A stretch of DNA of 64,000 bases from Sipunculus nudus (Eukaryota; Annelida; Sipuncula; Golfingiida; Sipunculidae): contig CM049310.1 of NCBI GenBank assembly GCA_026874595.1, positions 78,237,056 through 78,301,055 on the forward strand, written 5' to 3'. Made by a program: the position numbers and the translations under genes. Position 1 is the stretch's first letter. Each line of letters begins with the position of its first letter. Below are positions 23,518 through 36,553 of this stretch, piece by piece. The notes under the pieces are model-generated. The model ran no database searches, was not told the DNA's origin, and was given only the letters and a program-made list of their open reading frames with translations.

Positions 23518-24893
23518 GTCACCCATTAAAAAAAATTGCACATACTGTAACATTGGACCTAGAACTTATAACATCCTATATATTAAGGAAAGAAGGCCCT
23601 GAAACATCTATTAAGATACCTGAACTTAAGTCATTGAAAATAGGTGACTGAAATTTAGCAAACAGAAAAATATATATCTAGTGTACTTAAATTAGGTTGA
23701 TATTTGCTAATTTGTGTGAATTATTAACACGATCATAATGTATTTAGATAAAAACAGTTGGAACAATATTCACCAACTCAACATTTTAACTATTGAAGAT
23801 AGAGAATATTTGTATTGCAGCATTTAACTATCTTCAATTTAGATTAGTTATATAGATTAGCTTTTTTTAAGTTATTAACTCCAAAGTGAAACCTCCACAA
23901 TGTTTGTCACCCTCTGAAATAAAATTATAAATCCAATTTTCACTCATGTTCACCTCATTTTTTTAATGCCAAATGACAACAATCATATCATTTTCTCAGC
24001 TGTGGATTTTCTGCTATTGAAAATTACAGTAATGGTATCACAAACCTCTCTCTAACCCCATGTTAGGGCAAAATGTCATGCTGCTCACCCAAATGAGCAT
24101 CAAGACTGATAAATTACTTTTGGTCAATTATAAATGATATTTAATCATGCATGTATATATTTAATATCACACATGTAATTTTGATATTCAGAACAGAAAA
24201 TTATCTCAGTTAAGATGAAAATTTGGTATTAAGTAAAGTAGATGTCTCAGAACTGACACATATATATATTCTATACTGTGATTAATTATGGTAGTTGGTT
24301 TAGGTGAAGTTCAAATGTGAACCTGCATGCTTTAAGAATAGATGAAACCAAAGAAGCACATTACTTTTGTTCGTTAGCTTTTTCCTTACTAAAATATTTT
24401 AACTGATCTTTTTCATTATGTGTTTTGTGCCCTTCAAAATGGTGTATCTGGAATAAATGTTTACTGCATTACCTGATTTAAGATGATAAAAATAAAGCTA
24501 GCCTAAGATTGGATTAGGATTCTTATCTGGTTAGGCCCAGTTTAAAATTAGTCCACCACAGGATTGTAATCTTGACTAGCCAGATTAAAATTTTGATCTG
24601 GGCTGGTCCAGTTTAAATTCAGTCCACCACAGGATTGTAAACTTAACCATCCCATATCAAAATTCTAATCTGGGCCAGCCAAGTTTAAAATAAGTCCAGA
24701 CCAGATTTAAATCCTGAAGTCTTCACCACAGGATTTTAATCTGGACGGCCCAGATCAAAATTGTAATCTGGGCTGGCCCAGTTTAAAACTGGTTTGGCCC
24801 AGATTAGAATTTTGATCTGGGCCGGTCCAAATCAAAATTTTGATCTGGGCTGGCCCAGTTTTAAATAGGGCCAGATTCTAATCTGGGCCTCGA

Positions 24894-24985
24894 CATATAT
24901 ATATATATACTTATAGGTTTATATATATATATATATATATACTTATATATATGTATAGATGTATATATATATGTATAGAGGGAGA
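24894..24985. repeat. (TA)n microsatellite at the right border of family H
   Basis: TA-rich tract with ACTTATA and TGTATAGA interruptions. Confidence 0.85.
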
Positions 24986-27178
24986 GATAATAACTTTTTA
25001 ATAATTTTCATTTGATTAAACATTAAAAATATGGGCCAGCATTAATGACAATTCAGTAGAGCATTTAACACATGCAATATCCTTTTTATTTCATTACGAA
25101 ATTCATAACTGACAGATTTTTTAAGGAATATATCCAGAAATATAGACTGAAGGAATTAACTTAAATTAAAAAATTATATGTTCCATTCCACTGTAAAGTT
25201 AGAGGGGCAAAGGTATAATTACATGTTCCAGGTTAACTACAAACTTTCTAAGATTGTTTCTAGGCTTCACTCTAACCATAAAATATCCATTAAATTTTGT
25301 TGTAATCCGTTCATTTTGTTTTGCTTTATATTCTGAACCAACAAAACAATCAACCAGTCAAGGAACAAATAGTATGATGCTGCACTACCTGGCGGGGGGG
25401 GGGGGGGGGGGGGGAGTAAAGGTAAGACTTTTGAATACTAGTATATAATATGACTTTTAGCAAGGAGAACGGTATAAAGACGTGAGAAACATTCGTAAAG
25501 GCCATCCGGGATTATATGACCCGTCAGTGCTAAAATATTTCTGGTGACAGGGGCGGATCCAGGATTTTGGAAAGGGGGAGGACCTAGAAGGACTATTGAC
25601 AAAACCCCAAAAAGGCCCCAGGTCACGAAAGGGGGGGGGGGGTGAAACTTTTAAAAAAGGTTGCCGTGGCTGAAAAGGGGACCTTCCCCTGGATCCGCTT
25701 ATGGGTGTTTAACCCCAAAGATCTTTGGTTATGATAAAGTGTGAAATGTCAAGAGGTCTGTGGTCTGGCTCACGAAGATCTGATTACATCGACCACAGGT
25801 TATGCTATAGAAATACGTTACTACTGACGCACAGAATAAGACGCTTCGTCTGAAACCTCTAGCACTTATCCAGCGCAGGAGAGCGCCAGCAGAAAGCGTA
25901 CAACGAAGTTTTAATGGGGTTTCTCCGTTGATCTGACAGCCCATTAGTCCATCCATCTTCATGGTACCAGGTATGTGGCAAGCACGCTTTCACAAACCTA
26001 GACCCAGCGAGCCGTTCTGTCGTCTATTTCTTGAATAACGAACAAGACAATTCAGCCAATCAAATGAATCGCATACACTTATTCTACACGGCTGCCGGAG
26101 CACGTCTGGTACTATATCTGGACGGAATGTTTCAACATTGCCAGGTGAGCATCGAGCATGTTACCCATAAAATAAACCAAAACAATCTTTCCCATTTCTG
26201 TTTTTTTTTTTCTTCAGACGGCATGTGAGCAGCTTATTGTTTACATCTTTTCCGTTGGATTTGATTTGCAGTTTTTATTCCGGTCCTCAGCTAACACAGG
26301 CTTGTTCATTTTTTACGAAATGGACACCATAGCTACCCGCTGAATCAAGGTCTGAAAGCGTTGCTTCCACAGACGATCATGAATCCAACAGCCAATTGGT
26401 TTCGCATCCGTCAAAACAATGGGCTGTCAGGCAGTAGGACTGTGACAGGATCGACGCCTGACCATTTTGTGCCTAAGCCGCATCCCTTGCCAACTTATTT
26501 ATTTAAATAACAAAGTATAATAGTATAATTAATAAACATAAAAGCACCCGAAACGGCTAGGTCTATTATCAGTTGTAAGAATAAGATAGGAAATAATCTT
26601 TAGTTACCTTTTTTCTTCACTGGACATTTAAAATTAGATAAGGCATTAATATAAAAGTTTTTAAAATATGGCTAAATTACCTTCAGTATACGTGTCTACC
26701 TGTGAACGGACGCGATGCGGGTATAAGCGTGCGGCCGCCGATCCGGATCAAACGTTACCCAGCACTTTTCCGTACTTGTTTCAATACCTACCGCTAAATT
26801 GCAAAACTTAGACCTTGTTGGCTGAGAAAGTAATACATATTATAAAAAATCTATTTTGTTCGAACAAAAAAAAATTTGCTCACTTTTCAAACTTTACAGT
26901 TCCCCCCATTACAAACTTTATACAAGGTGAGGAATTACAATACAATAACATTTGTGAAGGTTCAATGAGGCAATCGATGCATAGTATATATCTTCAAATT
27001 TTTCATTGTGTGATGCTTGGCAAAAAAGATTATTAGGGAGTATGAAGAAACTGAAAGTTGGGTCAAATGATTACCTCGAAAGGGCCATGTTAAAAATGAT
27101 GTGTTTTATTCTGGTAAAAAGCTATGGGACAAAAGGTATACTATGTCTCCACCTCAGAAAAAAAGAGAGGAGGACATA
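24986..27178. other. Intergenic; short MITE and a CpG-bearing stretch, no confident gene
   Basis: It contains a G run (25392-25414), a 157-bp TIR repeat (25549-25705) and a stretch with more CpG than its surroundings (25730-26500, 26690-26770) that might be a promoter or exon area. The donor-like sites CCAG|GTATGTGG (25974) and CCAG|GTGAGCAT (26143) are on the plus strand, but I could not build a phased gene. Confidence 0.35.
25549..25705. mobile_element. Short TIR repeat (GGGGCGGATCCA MITE)
   Basis: CAGGGGCGGATCCAGGATTT at the left and CCCCTGGATCCGCTTATG at the right are inverted. Relatives occur at 18650-18838, at 28913 and, as one end only, at 29062. Confidence 0.5.
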
Positions 27179-28118
27179 TCCTCCTGTCCCCCTCACCAAT
27201 CCATGTCCTCCCCTCCTGCCCCTTACTTCTCCTCCCCCTCTCCCCTCCTCCCCATTCCCTCTCCTCCCCATTCCCTCATCTCCCCCTTCCTTCTGCTCCC
27301 CCTTTCCTCTCCTTTCCTTTCCCTCTCTTCCCCCTCTCCCCTCCTCCCCCTTCTTTCTCCTCCCCCTCTCCCCTCCTCCCCCTTCTTTCTCCTCCCTCTC
27401 CGTCCCTCCTTCCCTCTCCCCTCCTCCCACTTCCCTCTCCTTCCCGTCCTCTCCTCCCCATTCCCTCCCCTCCCCATTCCCTCCCCTCCCCCTTCTTCTG
27501 CTCCCCCTCGCCTCTCCCTTCCCTTCCCTCCTGCCCCTCCTCCTCTCCCCCTCTCAAATCCTCCCCTTCCCTCTCTTCCCCCTCTCCCCTCCTTCCCTTC
27601 CCTCTTCTCCCCTCCCCCGTTCCCTCCCCTTATTCTGCTCCCCCTTCCCTCTCTTCCCCCTATCCCCTCCTCCCAATTCCCTCTCCTTCCTCCTGCTCCC
27701 CCTCGCCTCTCCCTTCCCTCCCCGCCCCTCCTCCCCTCCCCCTCTCCCCTCCTACCCATTCCCTCCCCTCCCCCTTCCTACTGCTCCTCCTTTCCTCTCC
27801 TCCCCTCTTCTCTCCTCCCCTTCCCTCTCCTCCCCTCTCCCCCCAATTCCCTCACCTTTATTCTTCTCCCATTTCCTCTCCTGTCCCTTCCCTCTTCCCC
27901 TCCTTCTAATTTCCCTTTTCTCCCCCTCTTCCCTCCCCCCTCTTCCCTCTCTGTCCCTCCACCCCCTCACCACTCCTCCCCTTCCCTCTCCTCCCCTCTT
28001 TTCTCCTCCCCATTCCCTCCCCTTCCCTTCCTTTTGCTCCTTCTTTCCTCTCCTCTCCTTTCCCCTCTCCCCTCTTACCCCTTCCCCCTCCGCCCCTGCC
28101 CCTTATCCCTCTTTCCTT
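27179..28118. repeat. Polypyrimidine tract, about 940 bp
   Basis: Almost pure C/T on the plus strand (blocks such as CCCCTCCTCCCC, TTCCCTCTCC), hence G/A-rich on the minus strand with many GGGGAGG runs. All six-frame ORFs here are low-complexity Pro/Ser/Leu or Gly/Glu/Arg artefacts. Such mirror-like purine/pyrimidine sequence can form triplex (H-DNA) or G-quadruplexes. Confidence 0.95.
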
Positions 28119-28422
28119 TCAGTTTAATAGGTATGCCAGCGAGCATAATTACTTGTCGAAACTTGAAGAAGACTCAATTAATAAGAGCATTTAATATATA
28201 GCCCTGTTGGTACAGCTGATTAGCCATAATAATTCCCACTTACAGAGCCGTCAAGACTTGTACCTGCTGTATCGCAACGCCTAGGTAATGCGGGCAATTT
28301 CAAGGTTCTCTGACGGACCAGCTGTGTCCAGAGCCGGCATTGATCGAGTTACGTCTGTCGTTTATTTTACACATTTATTTGGTAGCAAAACTAAATACAA
28401 ACGCCCTGTTCTCTTCACAGAT

Positions 28423-28718
<296 letters not shown>

Positions 28719-28786
<68 letters not shown>
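28719..28786. repeat. (TA)n microsatellite
   Basis: TA run on the other side of the MITE, continuing the tract interrupted by its insertion. Confidence 0.95.
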
Positions 28787-28790
<4 letters not shown>

Positions 28791-29558
28791 CAGAGAGAAG
28801 CCTTATATATCTAAGATGATTAAACATAATAATCATACGTATATTTAACGGTGATGATCATGTCAGAGTTACAGGTTTATATTTGCCTTCACTTTATATA
28901 GAAACATGACCCAGGGGCGGAATCATGATTTTGGAAAGGTAGGGCCCAACCGCGAGGAAGACTAATCGAAAAACCTATAAATTGTGCCCTGATCCAAAAG
29001 GGTTGGGGGAGTAGGGATGGGGGTTCTAGGTAGGAAAACCTGAACAAATGTTGTTTCGACCAGGGGCGGATTGAGGTAGCTTTTGGCCCCTGACTGTACT
29101 TTGAACATGGGCCATTTCGTCAAATTGATAACGTGTTTACAGAAAAAAAATACTGTTCTGATTTGTAATATAGACTTTTATTACATAACACATTTACTTT
29201 CTTCATAGCAAATTCATCAATTTAGTCATTGACATTAAGTGAACTTGCAAATTTATTAAAAATGACGTATAGCTAATGTTAAAATTGTTGACTGGTGATA
29301 TCGATTGAGACTAATGAACAGATTATTGGAAGGACTAATCTCCGAAAATACAAAACGTTCGCTGATCTCCTTATATAGTTGCAGGCCTATGTTTGAAGAC
29401 TCAACAACAGCTAGCAACACGGCATCCACGCACATGTTTTTTTTTCGATCAGTGTTAACGAAATATATGAATTCCTTAAACAAATTGAATTCATACTGTT
29501 TGTATGAGACATAAGTAGTATCAATCTAGCGTTTAGCATTATATATAGGCGTAATTTT
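28787..29558. other. Intergenic, no gene
   Basis: Two decayed ends of the GGGGCGGA MITE (28913, 29062); otherwise AT-rich unique sequence. Confidence 0.45.
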
Positions 29559-32500
29559 TAGCTCAGCTGACTGAAAGTCATCTGAGCTATAGCGATCACT
29601 CTTTGTCCGTCGTCCGTCTGTCCGTCTGTCCGTCCGTTAACCAGGCACAAATCGTAACCGCTAAACCTAGAACCTTGTAACTTGGGATTCTGAGAGGTCC
29701 ATGAAAAATCTCCTTGGAAACCAGAAATTAGGTCTCTGTTACCCATATCCTTTGAGCTATGGGGCCCCAAAGTACCCCCCAGAAAAGTCAAAAATTTCAT
29801 ACAAAAACTTCAATATCTCATTAACTACTTGACTGATGGTCATGAATTTTGGCATACATATTGATCATGAGATGTCCCATCACTTCCTGCAGACTGGTGG
29901 CGCCACCTGTATTTTTCGATTTTTTACAAATTTTTTTTCTCTATTTTTGAGACCTTTAAAAATGTGAACATCTGTTAACAGGGCACAAATCTTAAAGACT
30001 GGACCTAGAATCTTAATTCTTGATACACTGAGAGGTCCATGAAAAATCTCCTTGGAAACCATAAATTAGGTCTCTGTTACCCATATCCTTCGAGCTATGG
30101 GGCCCCAAATTACCCCCCAGAATAGTAAAAAATTTCATACAAAAACTTCAATATCTCAATAACTACAACACTGATGGTCATGATTTTTGGCATACATATT
30201 GATCATGAGATGTTCCATAAGTTCCTGCAGACTGGTGGCGCCACCTGTATTTTTCGATTTTTTAATAATTTTTCCTCTATTTTTGAGACGTTTAAAGATG
30301 CTGTCATCTGTTAACGTGGCACAAATCGTAACCGCTGGACCTAGAATCTTCATTCTCGACACACTGAGAAACCTATTAAAAGTTTTCATTGAAACCATAA
30401 ATTAGATCTCTGTTACCCATATCCTTCGAGCTATGGGGCCCCAAAGTACCCCCTGGAAAAGTCAAAAATTTCATACAAAAACTTCAATATCTCATTAACT
30501 ACTTGACTGATGGTCATGATTTTTGGCATACGTATTGATCATGAGATGTTCCATCACTTCCTGCAGACTGGTGGCGCCACCTGAATTTTTCGATTTTTTA
30601 CGAATTTAAAAATGTGAACAGCTGTTAACAGGGCACAAATCATAAAGACTGGACCTAGAATCTTCATTCTTGACACACTGAGAGGTCCATAAAAAGTCTC
30701 CATGGAAACCTGAAATAAGGTCTCTGTTACCCATATCCTTACAGCTATGGGGGGCTCCCAATAACCCCCCAGAATAATGGAAAATTTGATAAAAACAAAC
30801 TGCAACATCTCAATAACTACAACACTGATGGTCATGATTTTTGGCATACATATTGATCAAGAGGTGTTTCATCAGTACCTGCAGACTGGTTGTGCCACCT
30901 GTATTTTTTTTTCAAATTTTCACAATTTTTTATTCACTATTTTTGAGACCTTTCAGGATGTAGTTATCTGTCAACAGGGTACAAATCGTAAGGACTGGAC
31001 CTAGAATCTTCATTGTTGACACACAGGGAGACCCATGATAAGTCTCCATGGACACCTGAAATTAGGTCTCTGTTACCCATATCCTTTGAGCTATGGCACT
31101 CCAAAGAAAGCTCAGAATAATGGAAAATTTGATACAAAAGCTGAAGTATCTGAACAACTAATGCAGAGATCACCATAATTTTTTTCATGGATATTGATCA
31201 TGGAGTGTTTCATCAGTTTCTGCAGACTGGTGGCACCACCTGTATTTGTTCGGGTTTTTTTACGAATTTTTCTCTACTTTTGAGACCTTTAAAGTTATGA
31301 ACATCTGTTAACAGGGCACAAATCATTAAAACTGGACCTAGAATCTTCATTCTTGACACACAGGGAGACCCATGAAAAGTCTCCATGGAAACCTGAAATT
31401 AGGTCTCTGTTACCCATATTCTTTAAGCTGTATGGCTCCAAATTACCCCCCCAGAATAATGGAAAATTTGATACAAAAACTGCAGTATCTCAATAACTAC
31501 AACACTGATGGTCATGATTTTCGGCATACATATTGATCATGACCTGTTCCATCAGTTTCTGCAGACTGGGTGCGCCACCTCTATTTTTTTAAATTTTTAC
31601 GATTTTTTTTCTCTTTTTTTGATACCTTTAAAGATGTGGTTATCTGTCAACAGGGTACAAATCGCAACAACTGGACCTAGAATCTTCATTATTGTCATGC
31701 AAGGAGGCCCATGAAAAGTGCCTGTGGAAACTTAAAATTAGGTCTCTGTTACCCATATCCTTCAAGCTATAGGACTCCGAAGTATCCCTCAGAATAATGG
31801 ACAATTTGATACAAAAGCTGAAGTATCTGAACAACTAATGGGGAGATCACCATGATTCTTTGCATGGATATTGATGTTTGTAAGTGTTTTTATTAGTTTC
31901 TGCAGACTGGTGGAGCCACCTGTATTTTTGTACCCGCCAAAACAAAGTTTTGTGGATACTATGTTTTTGACCGGGTTCCTCCGCCGTTGCCGCGTTTGTT
32001 TCCAGAGAGCTCCTCCGGGACTTGATTTTATGAGCTTTCCAAGCTCATATCTCGGGAAACGTTTGACTGATCAGGAAATAAAATTTATACTAATGTAGCC
32101 CTTAGATAGCTCTATAACATACACAAAAAATGGTGGCGCCACCTGTAACCATGTTTGCACAGTGTCCATCTGTTCATCTGGCTTTGGTTAAAATCACTCG
32201 TATCTCTGCAGTGAATTGACTAATTCACCTGAAATTCGGCATGCGTATACATCCTGGATAGCTTTCTTGATTTTATGACAGGTGGCGCCACCTACATTCT
32301 CATTCACGCTGATGACATCCAAGCTCATATTTCGGGAACCGTTTGACCAATCGGGCCAAACTTTGCATGTGTATAGATCTAACATAGCTCTTTATCATAC
32401 GCTAAACTGGTGGCGCCACCTGCAACCATTTTTGCACAGCGTCTGTCTGTTTGTCTGCCGTGCGATAATGTCACTCATATCTCGGCAGTGGTTTGACATA

Positions 32501-33729
32501 TCTGCCTAAAATTTTGCAGTTTTATACATCCTGGATAGCTTTCTTGATTTTATGACAGGTGGCACCACCTACATTCACGTTCACGCTGATGACATCCAAG
32601 CTCATATCTCGGGAACTGTTTGACCGATCGGGCCAAAATTTTGCATGTGTATAGATCTAACATAGCTCTTTATCATACGCTAAACTGGTGGCACCACCTG
32701 CAACCATTTTTGCACAGCGTCTGTCTGTTTGTCTGCCGTGCAATAAAGTCACTCACATCTTGACAGTGGTTTGACATATCTGCCTAAAATTTTGCAGTTT
32801 TATACATCCTGGATAGCTTTCTTGATTTTATGACAGGTGGCGCCACCTTTATTCTAGTTTATGCTGCAGACATCCAAGCTCATATCTCGGGAACCGTTTG
32901 AACGCTTGGGCCAAAATTTTGCATGTGTATAGATCTCACATAGGTCTTTATCATACACAAAACTGGAGGGGCCAGCTGCAACCATTTTTGCACATTTTGC
33001 ACAGCGTCTGTCTGTTTGTCTGCCATGGCCTAAAATCACTCATTTCTCTGTAGTGGTTTGACATAACTGCCTAAAATTTTGCAGGTTTATACATCCTGGA
33101 TAGCTTTCTTGATTTTATGACAGGTGGCGCCACCTACATTCTAGTTAACGCTGCACACTTCCAAGCTAATATATCAGGAACCATTTGACCGATTGGGCCA
33201 AAATTGTGCTTGTGTTTAGATCTCACATAGGTCTTTATCATACACAAAACTGCAACCATTTTTGCACAGCGTCTGTCTGTTTGTCTGCCGTGGGCTAAAA
33301 TCACTCATATCCATGTAGTGGTTTGACTTTTCTGCCTAAAATTTTGCATATGTATTCAACTTGGACAGCTTTCTGGATTTGTGGTAGGTTGCACAACCTA
33401 CATACACATTTAGGCTGCAGACATCCATGCTAATATGCAACATACCTCACTCTGTTTCCCCTTGCCACTCAATCCATGCCTCACTTCACCCGTTCCACTC
33501 TGATTTTGGCAGATACACGTAGTCACTTGTCGGCTACCCGTATTCTAGTTTTTAAAGTTTACACATTTTTTCTCTATTTTTCAGATATATAAATACAGAC
33601 TAAATCTTGGCCTGTTGGTTACTCTGTTTGATGCTTCAGTTGAATGGGTATCTACCATTCTGATGATAAAATTTCCTTTTGTGAATCTCTTCCTAGTCAG
33701 CTGAGCGTCATGACCCATGGGTCACTTGT
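29559..33729 (+). mobile_element. Family B Helentron-like element with 337-bp repeats (copy B2, carries nested A2)
   Basis: The 5' end TAGCTCAGCTGACTGAAAGT folds into a hairpin (AGCTCAG/CTGAGCT) and is followed by a (TCCG/TCTG)n stretch (29599-29638). The reverse complement of GCTCAGCTGAC recurs as GTCAGCTGAGC at 33696-33706, then the palindrome TGACCCATGGGTCA and the end CTTGT. The body is seven units of about 337 bp, each with GGTGGCGCCACC or a variant (29896, 30234, 30570, 30890, 31228, 31568, 31908), plus 'TCATGATTTTTGGCATACAT'. Family A element A2 is inserted in the last unit. No ORF of note. Confidence 0.75.
31929..33549 (+). mobile_element. Family A Helentron-like element (copy A2, nested in B2)
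   Basis: Starts TGTACCCGCCAAAACAAAGT (with its TTTTGTGGATAC hairpin partner) and ends GTAGTCACTTGTCGGCTACC..TATTCTAGT. The flanks join into the ordinary family B unit (CACCTGTATTT|TTTTAAAGTTT), so no target duplication was made. The body consists of ~280-bp units with GGTGGCGCCACC or GGTGGCACCACC alternately followed by TACATT and TGCAACC. Confidence 0.72.
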
Positions 33730-33737
33730 TTTTTTAT

Positions 33738-34269
33738 ATTACCAGTTTCATAATCTCTATATGTACCACTTTCTCTGGGCACTTATAACCCCTCCACAAT
33801 CTAAAACACAGTGCAACGAAAATGCAAAACAGGTACAGGCAAAAGGATCACGTCTTGATCAGCGAAATCAGTGTGTAAGATAAAATATAGGTTCCATGGA
33901 CCCCAGATCCCAGAACTAAATATTTAATATTCCCATAATCTACAAAGAAAAGAACATTCCAAAGAATTTTGTTTTGTCACACGGTACAAGAATATAACAT
34001 TTCATTACCAGTTTCATAACCTCTATATGTACAACTTTCTCTAGCCACTTATAATCCCCTCCACAATCTAAAACACAGTGCAACGAAAATGCAAAACAGG
34101 TACAGGCAATAGTACTGTAGTGATCAGCGAAATCAGTGTGAAAGATAAAATATGGGTTCTATGGACCCCAGATCCCAGAACTAAAAATTTAATATTCCCA
34201 TGATCTACTGGAAAAAAACCATTCCAAAGAATACTGTTTTGTCACAAGGTACAAGAATATAACATTTCT
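33738..34269. repeat. 266-bp tandem duplication
   Basis: ATTACCAGTTTCATAATCTC begins at 33738 and again (as ..AACCTC) at 34004. The two units are about 90% alike, including TCCACAATCTAAAACACAGT and ATGGACCCCAGATCCCAGAA. No coding signal. Confidence 0.85.
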
Positions 34270-34273
34270 TAAT

Positions 34274-35724
34274 TGTATCCGCCAAGTTTTGCGGATACTA
34301 TGTATTTGACCGGCTTTCCGCCGCCGCCGCCTCGTTCGTTTTCGGAAAACTTCTTTGAAACTACTAGACTGATGTTTCCGAAACTTACACCAATTATCGG
34401 GTCACATGTGAGCTGGTGCCTGACCGATTGGCTTTGACCTCTGACCTTTCCTCTCTGCCAAGCGTTCATTTGTGCGTCTGTTTCAACACATAAACCCACA
34501 TACCTCGAGAACTGTTTGACCGATCAGAAAAAAATTTGTACAAATGTAGCCCTTGGATCGCTTTATAACATACACACAAAAATGGTGGCGCCACCTGCAA
34601 CCATGTTTTCACAGTGTCCATCTGTTTGTCTGACTTGGGATATATCACTCATATCTCGGCAGTGGTTTGACTAATTCACCTGAAATTCGGCATGTATATA
34701 CATCCTGGATAGCTTTCTTGATTTTATGACAGGTGGCGCCACCTACATTCTAGTTAACGCTGCAGACATCCATGCTTATATCTCTGGACTGGATTGACAT
34801 TTTTTCCTGAAAATTTGCATGTTTATAGATCTCACATAGCTCTTTATTATACGCTAAACTGGTGGCGTCACCTGCAACCATTTTTGCACACCGGCGTCTG
34901 TTTGTCTGCCGTAGGATAAAATCACTCATATCTCGGCAGTGGTTTAACATATCTGTCTAAAATGTTGCAGGTTTATACATCATGGACAGCTTTCTTAATT
35001 TTATGACAGGTGGCGCCACCTACATTCTAGTTTACGCTGCAGACACCTTAGCGCATATCTTGGGAACCGATTGACCGATTGGGCCAAAATTTTGCATGTG
35101 TATATATCTCACATAGCTCTTCATCATACACAAAACTGGAGAGGCCACCTGCAACTATTTTTGCACAGCGCCCGTCTGTTTGACTGCCGTGGGATAAAAT
35201 CACTCATATCTCGGCAGTTGTTTGATATATCTGCCTAAAATTTTGCGTGTTTATACATCTTGGATAGCTTTCTCGACTTTTTGGCAGGTGGCGCCACCTA
35301 CATTTATGTTAATGCTGCAGATATTCTGGCTTATATCTCAGGACTGGTTGGACATATCCCCTGAAATTTTGCATGTGTATAGATCTCACATAGATCTTAA
35401 CCATACACAAAATTGGTGCCCCACCTGCCACCATTTTTGCATAATTCCTTCTGTTTGTCTGCTGTGGGATAAAATCACTCATATGCATATAGTGGTTTGA
35501 CTTATCTGCCTAAAATGTTGCATATGTATACAACTTGGAAAGCTTTCTGGATTTTGTGGTAGGTGGCGCAACCTACATACACATTTCGGCTGCAGACATC
35601 CATGCTAATATGCAACACACCTCACTCTATTTCCCCTTGCCACTCGATCCATGCCTCACCTCACCCGTTCCACTCTAATTTTGGCGGATACACGTAGTCG
35701 CTTGTCGACTACCCGTATACTAGT
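34274..35724 (+). mobile_element. Family A Helentron-like element (copy A3, best preserved ends)
   Basis: The 5' terminus TGTATCCGCC (34274-34283), with its hairpin partner GCGGATA at 34291-34297. The exact reverse complement GGCGGATACA is at 35683-35692. The 3' hairpin is GTAGTCG (35694-35700), loop CTTGT, CGACTAC (35706-35712), followed by CCGTATACTAGT. Internal ~280-bp repeats carry GGTGGCGCCACC. It lies directly after the 266-bp duplication, with flanks AAT|T. No coding capacity. Confidence 0.78.
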
Positions 35725-36500
35725 TTTATAAAAGAAATTTCTGAAAATTGGGATAAACATAGATATTGGAATATAAGTATAAGACAAATGTAAAATGAAA
35801 ACTATGATAACATATAGTTCATAATGCATTGCAGTTAAATTTATTAGCTGAGAAATTCACGCATCAGATGTTTTTGTGTGATTATGCTATTCTACAAATA
35901 ATTTATGATTTACTGTGCTATACATATCTTCAACCTTTGAGGTATTGTTTGGTGAATGGTTGCTTGTATGTAATTTTTTATTCAAATTAATTTTGTCCTG
36001 AAAGTAAAACTTATGTACATGTAATGCTTTAATATATTAGTTCTTTTAAAAACCAGTTATCAAATGAAAGTTGATTTTTCGTGTTTAACACATCTTATAA
36101 TTTACGTTATTGTATATAGCTATAACACATGCACCTAGCTGATCAGCTCTTATTGAATGTTTTATCCATTATATTGGTTCTAGTAATCTTACAGGATTTG
36201 GGAGTAAATGTAGTTAATTAGACATATTTTTTAAAAATGTTACTTATTGTCGCCAAGTCACCATTATTTAATAATATATACAATCATATATCCCACTGAT
36301 TGTTTTGTCTACAGTATGAAACCATAGATTTTGACATCGGACATCCATGTTTTATTCTGTACATATCTTGCCGGTCGACATCAGAATTTTGGTCCGATTC
36401 TAATTATCTCAAGCGCCATCTGGTGTCGATAATTTGACAGGAAGTAAACATTAGACCGTCTTGCAGAAGTTGGCATACACGGGGGTTGTTTTCCTTCCAG

Positions 36501-36553
36501 ATGCACCGAATGGCGCAGGAACAGCACATTTGCATTGAACTGGAGACGTGACA
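36501..36553 (+). CDS. Possible short exon, unknown protein
   Basis: Acceptor TTTTCCTTCCAG (to 36500), then ATGCACCGAATGGCGCAGGA..., ending at a GTGAGTG donor (36554). One frame is open through the donor (C-T-E-W-R-R-N-S..); the ATG frame stops just before it. No neighbours in phase were found, so this may be chance. Confidence 0.18.

Larger units (their letters stand above)
21585..24893. mobile_element. Family H foldback-type element, full copy with nested family A
   Basis: The left end TCGAGGCCCATATTAGAATC (21585) is the inverted counterpart of the right end CTAATCTGGGCCTCGA (24893). Both arms, 21585-21900 and about 24510-24893, are built from ~30-bp sub-repeats of the form GGGCCAG-CCAGATCAAAATTTTGATC, a near-palindrome. 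Flanks are (TA)n. No coding region. A family A element (22203-23376) is nested inside; without it the element is about 2.1 kb. The interior matches the deleted copy at 48953-50142. It belongs to no superfamily I can name; TA target preference and long sub-repetitive TIRs are the visible traits. Confidence 0.75.

Noticed and set aside
25729-25962. 77-codon minus-strand frame starting MKMDGLMGCQING
   Set aside because: CpG content is raised, but there are no convincing splice sites or known motif; left as part of the unassigned stretch.
27006-28201. Long open frames (up to 373 codons) rich in Pro, Ser and Leu, and Gly/Glu/Arg-rich frames on the other strand
   Set aside because: They are a direct result of the C/T-only sequence; all frames are open and there is no codon structure.
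28245-28345. Possible exon around SRQDLYLLYRNA (plus) or MPALDTAGPSENLEIARIT (minus)
   Set aside because: Both readings stop within a few codons and no partner exon is in phase.
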